64,000 nt of DNA from contig NZ_JACOMF010000020.1 of assembly GCF_014283215.1 (NCBI RefSeq), forward strand, positions 1 through 64,000, read 5' to 3'. The stretch is from Siccirubricoccus deserti. Its GTDB lineage: Bacteria; Pseudomonadota; Alphaproteobacteria; Acetobacterales; Acetobacteraceae. Below are positions 42,725-53,353 of the stretch, in pieces. The translations under genes were made by a program, and so were the position numbers. The notes beneath the pieces were generated by a model. That model worked only from the letters and a program-made list of their open reading frames with translations. It was not told the origin of the DNA and did not search any database. Numbering within the stretch: position 1 is the first letter of the stretch; the number at the start of each line of letters is the position of its first letter.

Positions 42725-42927
42725 ATCCGTGGGCGCTTCATAGCCGCCGCCACGGCTTTGTCTACCCCTTGATGCGCAATCGTGCTCCCCGACGCCCCGA
42801 AACCGCCGCAGCGCCATCCCGTACCCTGCCCGATGCCGGGCTGCGGCGGGCCGCGTCCAGATGAGAATATACTTCGCCGTAACGCGGCTTGGCCCGGGCA
42901 TCGCGGCATTCGGGCCCATGATCCGCC

Positions 42928-44076
42928 CTACTCCCGCGCCGGCCCGAACTCGGCGTCCCGGTGCACGAAGACCGACAGCAGCAGCCCGAACCCCAACATC
43001 GTCGTCAGCATCGCCGACCCACCATGCGAGATCAGCGGCAGCGGCACCCCGCCCACCGGGATAGATCCTGTGACCATCGCCACGTTCACGAAGACATAGA
43101 GGAAGAAATTCGTCCCCAGCCCTACCGCCAGCAGCCTCCCGAACTGGTGCCGGCAGCGCAGCGCCACGGCGAAGCAGAACAGCACCACCAGCGCCAGCAG
43201 CCCCAGCACCACCAGCGCCCCTACCAGGCCGAATTCCTCGGCGATCATGGTGAAGATGAAATCGGTCTGCTTCTCCGGCAGGAAGTTCAGGTGCCCCTGC
43301 GTCCCCTGCAGGAACCCCTTCCCCCACAACCCGCCAGAGCCCAGCGCGATCTTCGACTGGATGATGTTGTATCCCGCCCCCAGCGGGTCGCTCTCCGGGT
43401 CGAGGAAGGTGGTGATCCGGGCCCGCTGGTAATCGTGCAACTGCCGATAGGCGATCGGCGCCGCCAGCCCGGCCCCGGCCAGGATCAGGGCGAATTTCCA
43501 TATCCGAACGCCAGCGGCGAAGAATACCGCCCCACCCACCATGGCAGTGATCAGCCCGGTGCCGAGGTTCGGCTGCTTCAGGATCAGCCCGACCGGCACC
43601 AGCACCATCAGCACCGGCGGCACCAGGAACAGCGGATTGCCGATCCGCTCCCAACTCGCCCGCTGGAACCAGGCGGCCAACCCCAGCACCAGCATGATCT
43701 TCATCAGCTCGGACGGCTGCAGCTGCAGCGGGCCGATGTCGATCCAGCGCTGCGCCCCCTTCCCGACATTGCCGTGCAGCAGCACCAGCACCAGCAGCGC
43801 CACGCCGCCGAGGTAGCCGACCCAGGCGAAGCGGGCGACAAAGCGGATGTCGATCAGTGCGATGCCAAGCATCAGCACCAGGCCGAAGCCGAAACGGATG
43901 GCATGCTTCGCCGCATAGGCCTCCGGCCCGCCACCGGCCGAGTACAGCGCCACATAGCCCACCGCGGCGACGGCGCAGAGCAGCAGCACGAAGCTCCAGG
44001 GGATCAGCCAGAGCTTCTGCAGGATCCCGGCGCCACGATCCCGCGTCAGCAGCCGGCGCTCGAAGGTCCCGCTCAT
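42928..44076 (-). CDS. rodA: rod-shape peptidoglycan polymerase RodA
   Basis: 382 residues with about ten membrane spans. SEDS-family glycosyltransferase polymerising lipid II for side-wall growth. Seen: ALIDIRFVARFAWVGYLGGV, KGAQRWIDIGPLQLQPSELMK (the conserved W-I/QPSE loop with the catalytic Asp region), ILKQPNLGTGLI, and SIPVGGVPLPLISHGGSAML near the C-terminus. It overlaps the PBP2 stop by four bases and works with that transpeptidase. Last gene of the mre operon. Confidence 0.96.
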   Translation of the reverse strand: MSGTFERRLLTRDRGAGILQKLWLIPWSFVLLLCAVAAVGYVALYSAGGGPEAYAAKHAIRFGFGLVLMLGIALIDIRFVARFAWVGYLGGVALLVLVLLHGNVGKGAQRWIDIGPLQLQPSELMKIMLVLGLAAWFQRASWERIGNPLFLVPPVLMVLVPVGLILKQPNLGTGLITAMVGGAVFFAAGVRIWKFALILAGAGLAAPIAYRQLHDYQRARITTFLDPESDPLGAGYNIIQSKIALGSGGLWGKGFLQGTQGHLNFLPEKQTDFIFTMIAEEFGLVGALVVLGLLALVVLFCFAVALRCRHQFGRLLAVGLGTNFFLYVFVNVAMVTGSIPVGGVPLPLISHGGSAMLTTMLGFGLLLSVFVHRDAEFGPARE

Positions 44077-45932
44077 GGCTTGGCCTCGGCCATCCGCGGC
44101 CCCGGCCCGGTGCGGAAGCGGTTCATCACCTCCACCATCACGTCCCGCGCCAACGGCGCCGCGGCGCCGGAGCCGCTCATGCCATGCTCCACCACCACGC
44201 TGACGGCGTAGAGCGGGTTGTCATAGGGCGCATAGGCAACGAACAGCGCATGTGGCCGCCACTCGCGCGGCTGGTTCTCCACCTTGAATCCCCGCTCCCG
44301 CTGTTCCCGCGTCACCCGCCGCACCTGCACCGAGCCGGTCTTGCCCGCCATCATGCCGAGCGCCGGCGGCAGGCGGCTGGTGCGGGCGGTGCCGCCCTCC
44401 TCGTTCACCACCGCCCACATGCCCTCTCGCATCAGCCGCAGGTCTCGCTCGGGGATGCCGAGGCTGGGCCAATCCTCCGCCCTGGTGCCGCGCACTGGCC
44501 GGCCGCCGATGCTGTGGGTCAGGTGCGGCTGCACCGCCCGGCCGGTGGCCAGCCGCGCCGCCATGGTGGCGAGGCTGAGCGGCGTCAGCTGGTAGAAGCC
44601 CTGGCCGATGCCATGCACCACGGTATCGCCCAGCGCCCAGGGCTTGCCCTGCGCCTGCCGCCAGGCCCGCGTCGGCACCAGCCCGCGGCGGGTCCCCGGC
44701 AGCTCGATCTCGAGGTCGACGCCGAGGCCGAAGCGGTTGGCCATGGCGGCGATGCGGTCGATGCCGGTGCGCTTGGCAAGTTCGTAGAAATAGACATCGC
44801 AGGAAAGTTTGATGCCGCCGCGCATGTCGACGCCGCCGTGCCCCTGACGGTTCCAGCAATGGAAGCGGCTGTCGCCGAGATCCATGTAGCCCGGGCAGCC
44901 CACCCGCTCGCCCGGGGTCACCACCCGCGCCTCCAGCGCCGCCAGCGCCACGATCATCTTGAAGGTGGACCCCGGGGCGTAGAGCCCATTGGTTGTCTTG
45001 TTGATCAGCGGCGTCGCCCGGTTGCGGGTCCATTCCCGCCATTGCGCGGCGGAGACGCCGGCGTTGAACAGGTTGGGGTCGAAGGAGGGCTGCGAGGCCA
45101 TCGCCAGCACCTCGCCATTGCGGGCGTCCAGCACCACCACGCTGGTGCCCTCCTCGATCCTGCCGCGGATCGCTTTCTGCAGTTCGGCATCGGCCGAGAT
45201 CTGCACATCCAGGCCCGGCACGCCCTCCCGCCGCTCCAGCTCACGGATCACCCGCCCGACGGCGTTGACTTCCAGCTGCACCGCCCCGGCGCGGCCGCGC
45301 AGCGCCTGGTCGTGATGGCGTTCCAGCCCGGCGCGGCCGACACGGATGCCGGGCAGTTCCAACAGCGGGTCGCCATCCATGTCGCGCTCCGCCGGCGGGG
45401 CGACATAGCCGACCATATGCGCCAGATGCTCGGCTTCCGGGTACAACCGCGTGGTGCCCACGTCGATCAGGATGCCGGGCAGGTCGGGCGCGTTGACCTC
45501 GATGCGCGCCATCTCCTCCCAGCTCAGGAATTCCCGCACCGTGACGGGGATGAAGCGGCGACGGCGGCGCAGCTCGCGCTCGATCCGTGCCCGCTCATGC
45601 TCCTGCAGCGGCACGATGCGGGAGAAGGTCTCGAGCGTGGCGCCGACGTCCTGGGTCTGCTCGGCCACCAGCAGGGCGCGCCAGTTCAGCTTGTTGCCGG
45701 CGACGACCCGGCCCTCGCGGTCCAGCACCCTGCCGCGCGGTGGCGGGATCAGTCGGGCGGAGACGCGATTCTCCTCGGCCAGGGTCGCGTAGCGCTCGCC
45801 CTCCTCCGACTGCAGCCGGTACAGCCGGGTCGCCAGCAGGCCGAACAGCCCAAGCTGGCCAAAACCCAGCGCCACCGCCCGGCGGGTGAAGATCCCGCGC
45901 CGCTGCTGCTCCTCCCGCCGCACGCCTTTCAT
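44073..45932 (-). CDS. mrdA: penicillin-binding protein 2
   Basis: 619 residues. One N-terminal span (FGQLGLFGLLATRLYRLQ), a pedestal domain, then the transpeptidase. Active-site motifs: GLYAPGSTFKMIVALAAL with the SxxK Ser, a KLSCDVYFYELAK segment at the SxN position (Ser-Cys-Asp), and MAGKTGSVQVRR with KTG. It cross-links side-wall peptidoglycan with RodA. Its ATG overlaps the mreD stop by four bases. Confidence 0.95.
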   Translation of the reverse strand: MKGVRREEQQRRGIFTRRAVALGFGQLGLFGLLATRLYRLQSEEGERYATLAEENRVSARLIPPPRGRVLDREGRVVAGNKLNWRALLVAEQTQDVGATLETFSRIVPLQEHERARIERELRRRRRFIPVTVREFLSWEEMARIEVNAPDLPGILIDVGTTRLYPEAEHLAHMVGYVAPPAERDMDGDPLLELPGIRVGRAGLERHHDQALRGRAGAVQLEVNAVGRVIRELERREGVPGLDVQISADAELQKAIRGRIEEGTSVVVLDARNGEVLAMASQPSFDPNLFNAGVSAAQWREWTRNRATPLINKTTNGLYAPGSTFKMIVALAALEARVVTPGERVGCPGYMDLGDSRFHCWNRQGHGGVDMRGGIKLSCDVYFYELAKRTGIDRIAAMANRFGLGVDLEIELPGTRRGLVPTRAWRQAQGKPWALGDTVVHGIGQGFYQLTPLSLATMAARLATGRAVQPHLTHSIGGRPVRGTRAEDWPSLGIPERDLRLMREGMWAVVNEEGGTARTSRLPPALGMMAGKTGSVQVRRVTREQRERGFKVENQPREWRPHALFVAYAPYDNPLYAVSVVVEHGMSGSGAAAPLARDVMVEVMNRFRTGPGPRMAEAKP

Positions 45933-46462
45933 CCGGCGCTCTCGGCGTGGATCATTGCCTTCTGCACCACACTGAGCAGCCCGGCGAGCACCGGGTAGAG
46001 GCCGGCGCTCAGCATCACCTGCACCACCCCCGGCATCGCCGGCGGCACCCGCCAGCCGAGCAGTGCCTGCAAGGTCCAGCCGAGCGCCGCAGCTCCAGCG
46101 GCAAAGCCGCAGAAGGCCAGCCAGACCGCCAGGAAGGATTGCCGCGCCAGGAAGCGCCGCCAGCGGGTGGCGAAGCCGTAGACCACCAGCAAGATCAATA
46201 CGCCGGAGCCAAGCGGCGCCGCGCTCAGCAGGTCCAGCAGCAGTCCGAGGCCGAAGACCGCCGGCGGCGGCATCGCCGCGGGGCGGAACACCGACCAGAA
46301 GAAGATACAGGGCAGCGCCGCCGCCGCCACCACCCCAGGCATGCCGACCGGTACCGCCGCCAGCGCCAGCAGCAGCGCGGTCGAGGCGCTGGGGAAGGCG
46401 GCGCGGGCCAGCGCATCCACCTGCCGCAGCAGCCCGGGCGAGGGCTCAGGGCGGCCTTTCAT
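45929..46462 (-). CDS. mreD: rod shape-determining protein MreD
   Basis: 177 residues from the ATG at 46462, close to the usual MreD length, with five to six hydrophobic segments (for example LLLALAAVPVGMPGVVAAAAL and GVLILLVVYGFATRW). AVFGLGLLLDLLSAAPLGSG is the conserved MreD block. A TTG at 46558 opens a longer frame (209 residues) that would add a charged, acidic N-terminus unlike other MreD proteins; neither start has a strong ribosome site. Couples MreC to the cytoplasmic MreB. Confidence 0.88.
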   Translation of the reverse strand: MKGRPEPSPGLLRQVDALARAAFPSASTALLLALAAVPVGMPGVVAAAALPCIFFWSVFRPAAMPPPAVFGLGLLLDLLSAAPLGSGVLILLVVYGFATRWRRFLARQSFLAVWLAFCGFAAGAAALGWTLQALLGWRVPPAMPGVVQVMLSAGLYPVLAGLLSVVQKAMIHAESAG

Positions 46463-46625
46463 TCTGGCGTGCAGATAGGCTGGCACATCCCTGTCCTCAA
46501 TCGTCGGGTCGGGCGCATCCGCGTCTTCCGGCCAAGCCCATGGATAGGCGGCGCGCAACTCTGCGCCCTGCCGCCGTCAGCGGCCGCCACATGCCGTCAC
46601 CGCCGCCGACCGGCATCATTCTGGC

Positions 46626-47489
46626 CTACCGCCGCACCCGCGGTTCGGGCCGGCTCACGGAATCCGGTGGCAAGATGCCATTGAGGCCGTAGTCGAACAG
46701 CCGCACCAGATCCAGCCGGTCGAGCCGGGCGAAGAGCTCCACCTCCGGCGCCCCCGCCGCACTCCAGCGCACCACCCCAACCGGCAGACCGGCCGGGAAG
46801 GCCCCGGCCTCGGCGCTGGTGACGACACGGTCGCCCTCGACCGGCCGCGCCCCTTCCGGCCAATGCTGCAACCTTGGCCGGGCGCCGTTGGTGCCGACCA
46901 TGATGGCACGCGCCCGGCTGCCCTCCAGCGTCACCGGAATCCGGCTGTTGATGTCGGTGGCCAGCAGCACGCGGGCGGAACGGCTGCCGACCTCGGTCAC
47001 CCGCCCGGCCAGGCCACGCTCGTCCAGCGCCACCTGGCCCTTGCGCAGGCTGTGATGCGGCCCGGCGGCGAGCAGCACGGCGCGGGCATAGGTGCCGCCG
47101 CCATCGGCGACGACGCGGGCGGTGGTGAAGGCCGGCGCCGCTTCCGGCACGAAGGCAAGCTGGCGGCGCAGCAGGGCATTCTCCGCCTCCAGCGCCAGCG
47201 CCGCAGCTTGCCAGCGACGCAGCCGCTCGTTCTCCTCGGTCAGCCGCAAGTTCTCGCGCCGCAGGTTGAGCAGCGCCTCGGCCTCCCGTGCCGCCTGCTG
47301 CGCCGCCGCCACCGGCTGCTGCAGCACCGCCCAGATTGGCGTCAGCAGATCCGCCAGCGCCACCCGGGCGCGTTCGGCCAGCAGCGCATCGGACTTGCCA
47401 AGCAGCATCATGCCGAATGCCGCGGCGATCAGCACGGGCAGGCTCAGACGGGCGAGCGCCAGGCGGAGCGGGATGCTCAGACGGATCAT
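46626..47489 (-). CDS. mreC: rod shape-determining protein MreC
   Basis: 287 residues. One N-terminal membrane span (LPVLIAAAFGMMLL), a coiled coil (about residues 60-105: EALLNLRRENLRLTEENERL), then the periplasmic beta-domain with VVADGGGTYARAVLLAAG, GLAGRVTEVG, and RVVTSAEAGAFPAGLPVGVV. It scaffolds PBP2 and RodA at the wall. Lies 33 bases after mreB codes end and 163 bases before the chosen mreD start. Confidence 0.94.
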   Translation of the reverse strand: MIRLSIPLRLALARLSLPVLIAAAFGMMLLGKSDALLAERARVALADLLTPIWAVLQQPVAAAQQAAREAEALLNLRRENLRLTEENERLRRWQAAALALEAENALLRRQLAFVPEAAPAFTTARVVADGGGTYARAVLLAAGPHHSLRKGQVALDERGLAGRVTEVGSRSARVLLATDINSRIPVTLEGSRARAIMVGTNGARPRLQHWPEGARPVEGDRVVTSAEAGAFPAGLPVGVVRWSAAGAPEVELFARLDRLDLVRLFDYGLNGILPPDSVSRPEPRVRR

Positions 47490-47522
47490 GCGGCCTCCAC
47501 CATGGGTGGACCGGGGCCCCTA

Positions 47523-48686
<1,164 letters not shown>

Positions 48687-48823
48687 TTACCGCCCCCTTG
48701 CCCGGCGCTCAAGCATTCTGTCCATGGCACGGCCGATTCCGCCGCAGCCGCTGAACTCGCTTCCGCAACTTTCCGTTTCGCCGGGCGTTGGACCGCCGCA
48801 AACCGGCTACGGAGAAGGACGCC

Positions 48824-49066
48824 ATGCGCAAACTGAGCCTTGGATTGCTGACCCTTGCCGCCCTTGGCCTTGGCGCCTGCGGCTACTCGACCGGCGACCG
48901 GGCGGTCTCGGGCGGGTTGCTCGGGGCCGGCGCCGGGGCCGGCATCGGCGCACTGACCGGTGGTAGTGCCGGCACCGGAGCGCTGCTCGGCGGGGCCGCC
49001 GGGGCCGCGGGCGGGGCGCTGACCAGCGGCCGGGACGTCAACCTCGGGCGGCCAGCCTGGCGTTGA
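48824..49066 (+). CDS. small glycine-zipper lipoprotein
   Basis: 80 residues. A signal peptide with lipobox LGAC (SLGLLTLAALGLGAC) gives a lipidated Cys at position 19; the rest is a glycine-zipper stretch (GGLLGAGAGAGIGALTGGSA, then GTGALLGGAAGAAGGALTSG) ending GRPAWR. It belongs to the YMGG/17-kDa-type outer membrane small proteins. GGAGAAGG precedes the start. Function unknown; it stands alone, divergent from mreB. Confidence 0.8.
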   Translation: MRKLSLGLLTLAALGLGACGYSTGDRAVSGGLLGAGAGAGIGALTGGSAGTGALLGGAAGAAGGALTSGRDVNLGRPAWR

Positions 49067-49152
49067 GGCCGGCCTGAGGCGCTCCCGAAGACGCCCGAAT
49101 GGAAACAACGCGTAAGATCAAGTGATGAAGCCGGAGGCCGACCCCGGCCTTT

Positions 49153-49169
49153 GGGGGGCCGAGCCCCCC
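49153..49169 (+). terminator. GC-rich hairpin
   Basis: GGGGGGC, loop CGA, GCCCCCC: a perfect seven-base stem, followed by ACTCCC rather than T-residues. It lies between the glycine-zipper gene and the convergent aquaporin gene and may end either transcript. Confidence 0.5.
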
Positions 49170-49190
49170 CACTCCCTGGCCACCGGTCGG

Positions 49191-49976
49191 CTATCGCGGT
49201 TCCCGCATCGGCATCGGCGCCATCGATTCTGGCGTCGCCAGCTTCGCCGCTTGCGCCGCCGCGGCGCGGTCGAGTTCATCCTCCGTCGCCTCGGCCGCCA
49301 TCCAGCGGTGCAGTAGTCCGCCGCACACCGCGCCCAGGATCGGCGCCACCCAGAACATCCACAACTGCTGCAGCGCCAGGCCGCCGAGCACGAAAGCGGG
49401 GCCGGTGCTGCGGGCGGGATTCACGCTGGTATTGGTCACCGGGATGCTGATCAGGTGGATCAGTGTCAGGCACAGCCCGATGGCGATCGGTGCGAAGCCC
49501 ACCGGCGCATGCGCCGAGGTGGAGCCGAGGATGACCAGCAGGAACACGGCAGTCAGCATCGCCTCCACCAGGAAGCCGGAGATCATGTCGTATTTGCCGG
49601 GCGAGGCCTCGCCGAACCCGTTCGCCGCCAACCCCTTCACCGCCAGGTCGAAGCCCGGCTGGCCGGAGGCGATGGCCCAGACCATGAAGGCGCCTGCGGT
49701 GGCACCGATCACCTGGGCGGCGATGTAGGGCAGCGCCTCAGCGGCACGGAACCGGCCGGCAACGACCAAGCCACAGGTGACCGCCGGGTTGAGGTGGCAG
49801 CCGGAGACATGGCCGATGGCGAAGGCCATGGTCAGCACCGTCAGGCCGAAGGCCAGCGAGACGCCGACCAGCCCGATCCCGACTTCGGGGAAGCTGGCTG
49901 CCAGTACGGCGCTGCCGCAACCGCCAAGCACGAGCCAGAAGGTCCCGATGCACTCGGCAACCAGTTTTCGTGACAC
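49191..49976 (-). CDS. aqpZ: aquaporin Z
   Basis: 261 residues with six membrane spans and both half-helix motifs: [11 protein letters not shown] and [14 protein letters not shown]. The pore filter residues of water-selective aquaporins are in place: Phe in [12 protein letters not shown], His in [10 protein letters not shown], and Arg in NPARS. The GTG at 49976 is eight bases after GGGAG and aligns with the usual start ([14 protein letters not shown]); a longer frame to 50054 is not used. The ~35-residue C-terminal tail is Ala/Glu-rich. Confidence 0.92.
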   Translation of the reverse strand: MSRKLVAECIGTFWLVLGGCGSAVLAASFPEVGIGLVGVSLAFGLTVLTMAFAIGHVSGCHLNPAVTCGLVVAGRFRAAEALPYIAAQVIGATAGAFMVWAIASGQPGFDLAVKGLAANGFGEASPGKYDMISGFLVEAMLTAVFLLVILGSTSAHAPVGFAPIAIGLCLTLIHLISIPVTNTSVNPARSTGPAFVLGGLALQQLWMFWVAPILGAVCGGLLHRWMAAEATEDELDRAAAAQAAKLATPESMAPMPMREPR

Positions 49977-50155
49977 CTGCGATGCTCCCACCCGACACAA
50001 GGCCAGGATTGAACACCGATCCGCGCCGGTTGCGTCGATCACGAGAGCTTGCAAGGCGCCGAAGTAGGTGCCGCGGTGGCATCCGACGCGGCGGCTTGCT
50101 TTCGGGCGGCGCGGCTGCGACAGCGCCCGTGCAACGGAATGCAGGGAGACGCCCC

Positions 50156-50617
50156 ATGGGCAGGATCGAAGCGCGGCTGACCGACCTCGGCATCACCCTG
50201 CCGGCCCCGGCGGCGCCCGTCGCCAATTACATCCCCTTCAACGTCACCGGGCCGCTGGTGGTGATCTCCGGCCAGATCCCGCTGCGGGACGGCAAGATCG
50301 CTTACGCCGGCAAGCTCGGTAGCGGCGTTTCCATCGAGACCGGGCAGGCGGCGGCGCGGCTCTGCTTCGTCAATCTGGTGGCGCAGCTGAAGGCGGCGGT
50401 GGGCGACCTTGACCGGGTGACGCGGGTGGTGCGGCTCGGTGGCTTCATCGCCGCGGGGCCGGAGTTCACCCAGCATGCCCAGGTGATGAACGGCGCCTCC
50501 GACCTGGCGGTGGAGGTGTTCGGCGAGGCCGGGCGGCACGCCCGCACCACCATCGGCGTCCCTTCCCTGCCCGGCGATGCCGCAGTCGAGGTCGAGGGCA
50601 TGTTCGAATTCGCCTGA
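50156..50617 (+). CDS. RidA-family protein
   Basis: 153 residues, the longer YjgF/RidA subgroup. Seen: [75 protein letters not shown] and [20 protein letters not shown]. The VGV-SLP-x-A-x-VE end is conserved and carries the ligand-binding Arg (ARTTIG). RidA proteins hydrolyse reactive enamines from amino-acid metabolism; this subgroup's substrate is not defined. GGGAGAC precedes the ATG. Confidence 0.88.
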   Translation: MGRIEARLTDLGITLPAPAAPVANYIPFNVTGPLVVISGQIPLRDGKIAYAGKLGSGVSIETGQAAARLCFVNLVAQLKAAVGDLDRVTRVVRLGGFIAAGPEFTQHAQVMNGASDLAVEVFGEAGRHARTTIGVPSLPGDAAVEVEGMFEFA

Positions 50618-50631
50618 GCCTGCGCGCCCGG

Positions 50632-51101
50632 CTACAGGCGCTTGGCCATCAGCGTGACCGGGCCCTTCGGCCGCGTCAGCGTCTCCGTCGCCGCCCAGCC
50701 AAGCCGGGCATAGAGCCCCGCCGCGCCCGCGGTGTAGAGGTGGAGCCGCGTCCAGCCGAGCGCCAGGGCGGCCGCCTCCACCCGCCCGACCAGGGCCCGG
50801 GCGATGCCCTGGCCGCGGCACTCCGGCTGCACCCAGACGCCGGCGAGCCACGGGAACAATTCGGCCCGCTCCGGCAGGTCTTCCATGGTCAGCGAGGCGG
50901 TGCCGAGGTCAGCGAGGCGGTGCCGAGCGGCACGCCCTCCCGTTCCGCCACCAAGGTTAGTGGCGGCGCCGGGCCGGTGGCGGCGCGCACCGCCGCTTCC
51001 GTCGCCACTAGGCTGTGTCCCTCCGCCGCCCACCAGGCGGCATGCAACCAGCGGGCGACAGTGGCGGCATGTGGCGTCTCCGCCACCGGGCGGATGGTCA
51101 C
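50632..51101 (-). pseudogene. GNAT acetyltransferase broken by a 20-base tandem duplication
   Basis: Two frames together give one acetyltransferase. The first reads VTIRPVAETPHAATVARWLH down to GVPLGTASLT and then runs into a stop; the second carries MEDLPERAELFPWLAGVWVQ, the acetyl-CoA motif PECRGQGIARALVG and HLYTAGAAGLYARLGW. The shift is caused by two head-to-tail 20-base copies at 50887-50926; removing one copy joins the halves exactly in frame (about 149 residues). The GTG at 51101 overlaps the metallophosphoesterase stop. Substrate unknown. Confidence 0.85.
50887..50926. repeat. perfect 20-base tandem duplication
   Basis: GGTCAGCGAGGCGGTGCCGA occurs twice in immediate succession (50887-50906, 50907-50926). 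On the coding strand it duplicates the GTASLT codons of the acetyltransferase and shifts the frame. Confidence 0.97.
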
Positions 51102-51829
51102 CACGGCAGATCCACCCAACTCAGATGCCCGCCCTTGCCAGCGCCGGTGTCAAGGAACACCGCCTGCCCGCCCAGCGCCCCCTCCTGCACATAGGGCCGG
51201 CCGTCGGTGGAGCGGCGGTCGTGGCCGCAGTACAGGGTATGGCCAGCGGGGATGCGGTCCACCCAGTCGTGCAGCCGTTCCGGGAAGCCATCCGGCTGCA
51301 TCCGCCCGGTCACCTGACCGAACAGCGCGCGAGACAGGATCGGGTCGGGCTTGCCAGCGCCGGCCTCGGGCGGGGATGGCTGCTGCAGCATCGCGGGGTG
51401 CCAGCCGGCGTGCACGAACAGCCAGCGGCCCAGCCGGAGCCAGGCCGGCGCCGCGGAAATCTCTTCCACCGCCCGTGCCGCCAGCGACGCGCCATCCGGC
51501 GCCGCCCGCAGCTGCGCCAGGGTGCGGCCGAGCCCTTCGCCCGGAACCCGCACCTTCTGGCCGAGCAGCGCGCGGCGCAGCTTGTGGTCGTGGTTGCCGA
51601 GCAGGAAGCGGCCCCGCCTGGCATCCAACAGGCCGAACATCAGCCGCAGCACGCCGGGGCTGTCCGGCCCGTGGTCGGTCAGGTCGCCGAGCTGCAGCAG
51701 GAACAGCCCGAGCGCCTCGGCCCCCGCCACGGCATGGGTGAAGGCGGTCGCCTCGCCATGCACATCGGCCACCACACGCAGGCCCTGGAAGCCACGTGAC
51801 CTGAGGTCGGCCAAGGCCGGATCCGTCAT
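51098..51829 (-). CDS. metallophosphoesterase
   Basis: 243 residues of the calcineurin-like family. All metal motifs are visible: VVADVHGEATAF (DxH), LQLGDLTDHGPDSPG (GDxxDxG), FLLGNHDHKLRR (GNHD), FVHAGWHP and LYCGHDRRS. It resembles PrpE/diadenosine-tetraphosphatase-type proteins; the substrate is unknown. The ATG at 51829 follows GGGGAGG and overlaps the photolyase stop by four bases; its own stop overlaps the acetyltransferase start. It is the only intact gene of this three-gene unit. Confidence 0.88.
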   Translation of the reverse strand: MTDPALADLRSRGFQGLRVVADVHGEATAFTHAVAGAEALGLFLLQLGDLTDHGPDSPGVLRLMFGLLDARRGRFLLGNHDHKLRRALLGQKVRVPGEGLGRTLAQLRAAPDGASLAARAVEEISAAPAWLRLGRWLFVHAGWHPAMLQQPSPPEAGAGKPDPILSRALFGQVTGRMQPDGFPERLHDWVDRIPAGHTLYCGHDRRSTDGRPYVQEGALGGQAVFLDTGAGKGGHLSWVDLPW

Positions 51830-53270
51830 CCATCCTCCCCTGCCGCCCGGTCGCCGATGGCGGCGAAGGCGGCCAGCGCCCGGGCGCGGCCCGCGGCATG
51901 ATCCACCACCGGCAGCGGGTAGCTTCGCCCGAGTGCGACGCCGGCACCATGCAAAACCGCGGCGGGCGCCTCCCATGGCCGGTGCAGCCAGCGGTCCGGC
52001 AGCCGCGCCAGCTCGGGCACGAAGCGGCGGACGTAAGTGCCGGAGGGGTCGAATTTCTCGCCTTGCAGCACCGGGTTGAACACCCGGAAATACGGCGCCG
52101 CGTCGCTGCCGCTGCCCGCCACCCATTGCCAGGAGGCGCTGTTGGCGGCGAGGTCGGCATCCACCAGCGTATCCCAGAACCAGGCGGCGCCGGCCTGCCA
52201 GGGTTGCAGCAGGTGCTTCACCAGCAGCGAGGCGGCGATCATCCGCACCCGGTTGTGCATCCAGCCGAGCTGCCAGAGCTGCCGCATGCCGGCATCGACG
52301 ATCGGGAAGCCGGTCTGGCCGCGCTGCCAGGCGCGCAGCAGCGCTGCATCCCTCTGCAGGGAAAGCCGGTGAAGCGCGGGCGCAACGGCTGCTCCGGCAT
52401 CGTCGGCCGGTGCCACAGCAGATGATAGGAGAACTCCCGCCACAGCAACTCCGACAGGAAGGGCGAGGCGTCGGCGGGCTCAGCCGGCAGCGCCGCGCGC
52501 ACCGCGTGCCAGAGTTGGCGTGGCGAGACCTCGCCCCAGTGCAGATGCGGCGACAGACCGGAGGTGCCGGCCAGCCCGGGCAGGTTGCGCCGCGCCGCAT
52601 ATTGCGCCACCGGACCGGCGACGAAGCGGGCCAGCCGCGCCGCGCCGCCGGCCTCGCCCGGCATCCAGGCGGCGGGAAAGGCAGCGGCCCAATCCGGGTC
52701 GCGCGGCAGCAGCGCCCAATCCGCCAGCACTTCGCCGGGTGGGGGCGATGGCATTGGATGCAGCCGCGCCGGCGCAGGCAGCGGCGGGTCCGGCTCACCC
52801 AGCGCGGCGACCGCCCTGGCAAAGGGCGTGTAGACCGCATAGGGCTGGCCGCTGCCGCTCTTCACCCGTGCCGGCTCGTGCAGCACCGCGCTGGTGGCGA
52901 GGCGCAGCCGGCGGCCGTCCGCCGCCAGCGCCTCCGCCACCCGCTGGTCGCGCTCCCGCGCCCAGGGTTCATGAAGCCTGCCGGCCAGCACCTCCGCCGC
53001 GCCCACCGCCTGCGCCAGGGCAGGGATGATGATCTCCGCACTGCCCCGCGCCAGCAGCAGCGGCGCGCCGCGCGCGGCGAGATCGGCGCCGAGCGCCGCC
53101 AGGGAATGGTGCAGCCACCAGCGCGCCGCGCCGCCCGGTGTCCAGGCGCCCGCGGCGGTTTCATCCAGCACATAGACCGGCAGCACCGGACGGTCGGCGA
53201 TGGAATCGAGGGCGGGGTTGTCGGCCAAGCGAAGGTCCTGGCGGAACCAGAGAAGCGCGGGGTCCTGCAT
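51826..53270 (-). pseudogene. phrB: deoxyribodipyrimidine photolyase broken by a one-base loss
   Basis: Photolyase split over two frames. The first (from 53270) carries the antenna domain and the start of the FAD domain: LLWFRQDLRLADNPALD, SGLSPHLHWGEVSPRQLW, FLSELLWREFSYHLLWHRP. The second carries AWQRGQTGFPIVDAGMRQLW, GWMHNRVRMIAASLLVKHLL and KFDPSGTYVRRFVPEL. Adding one C after 52357 (coding-strand TGC to TGGC) joins them as GFP-WQRD-AALLRAW, as in intact CPD photolyases; total about 481 residues. Either a real null allele or a sequencing error. Confidence 0.87.
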
Positions 53271-53353
53271 GCACTGGATCTAGGGCGCTTCGTCGATTGC
53301 ACGAGCCGGCGCGGTGCAACGCATGCGAACCGATGCGTCGCTGTGGCGTCACC

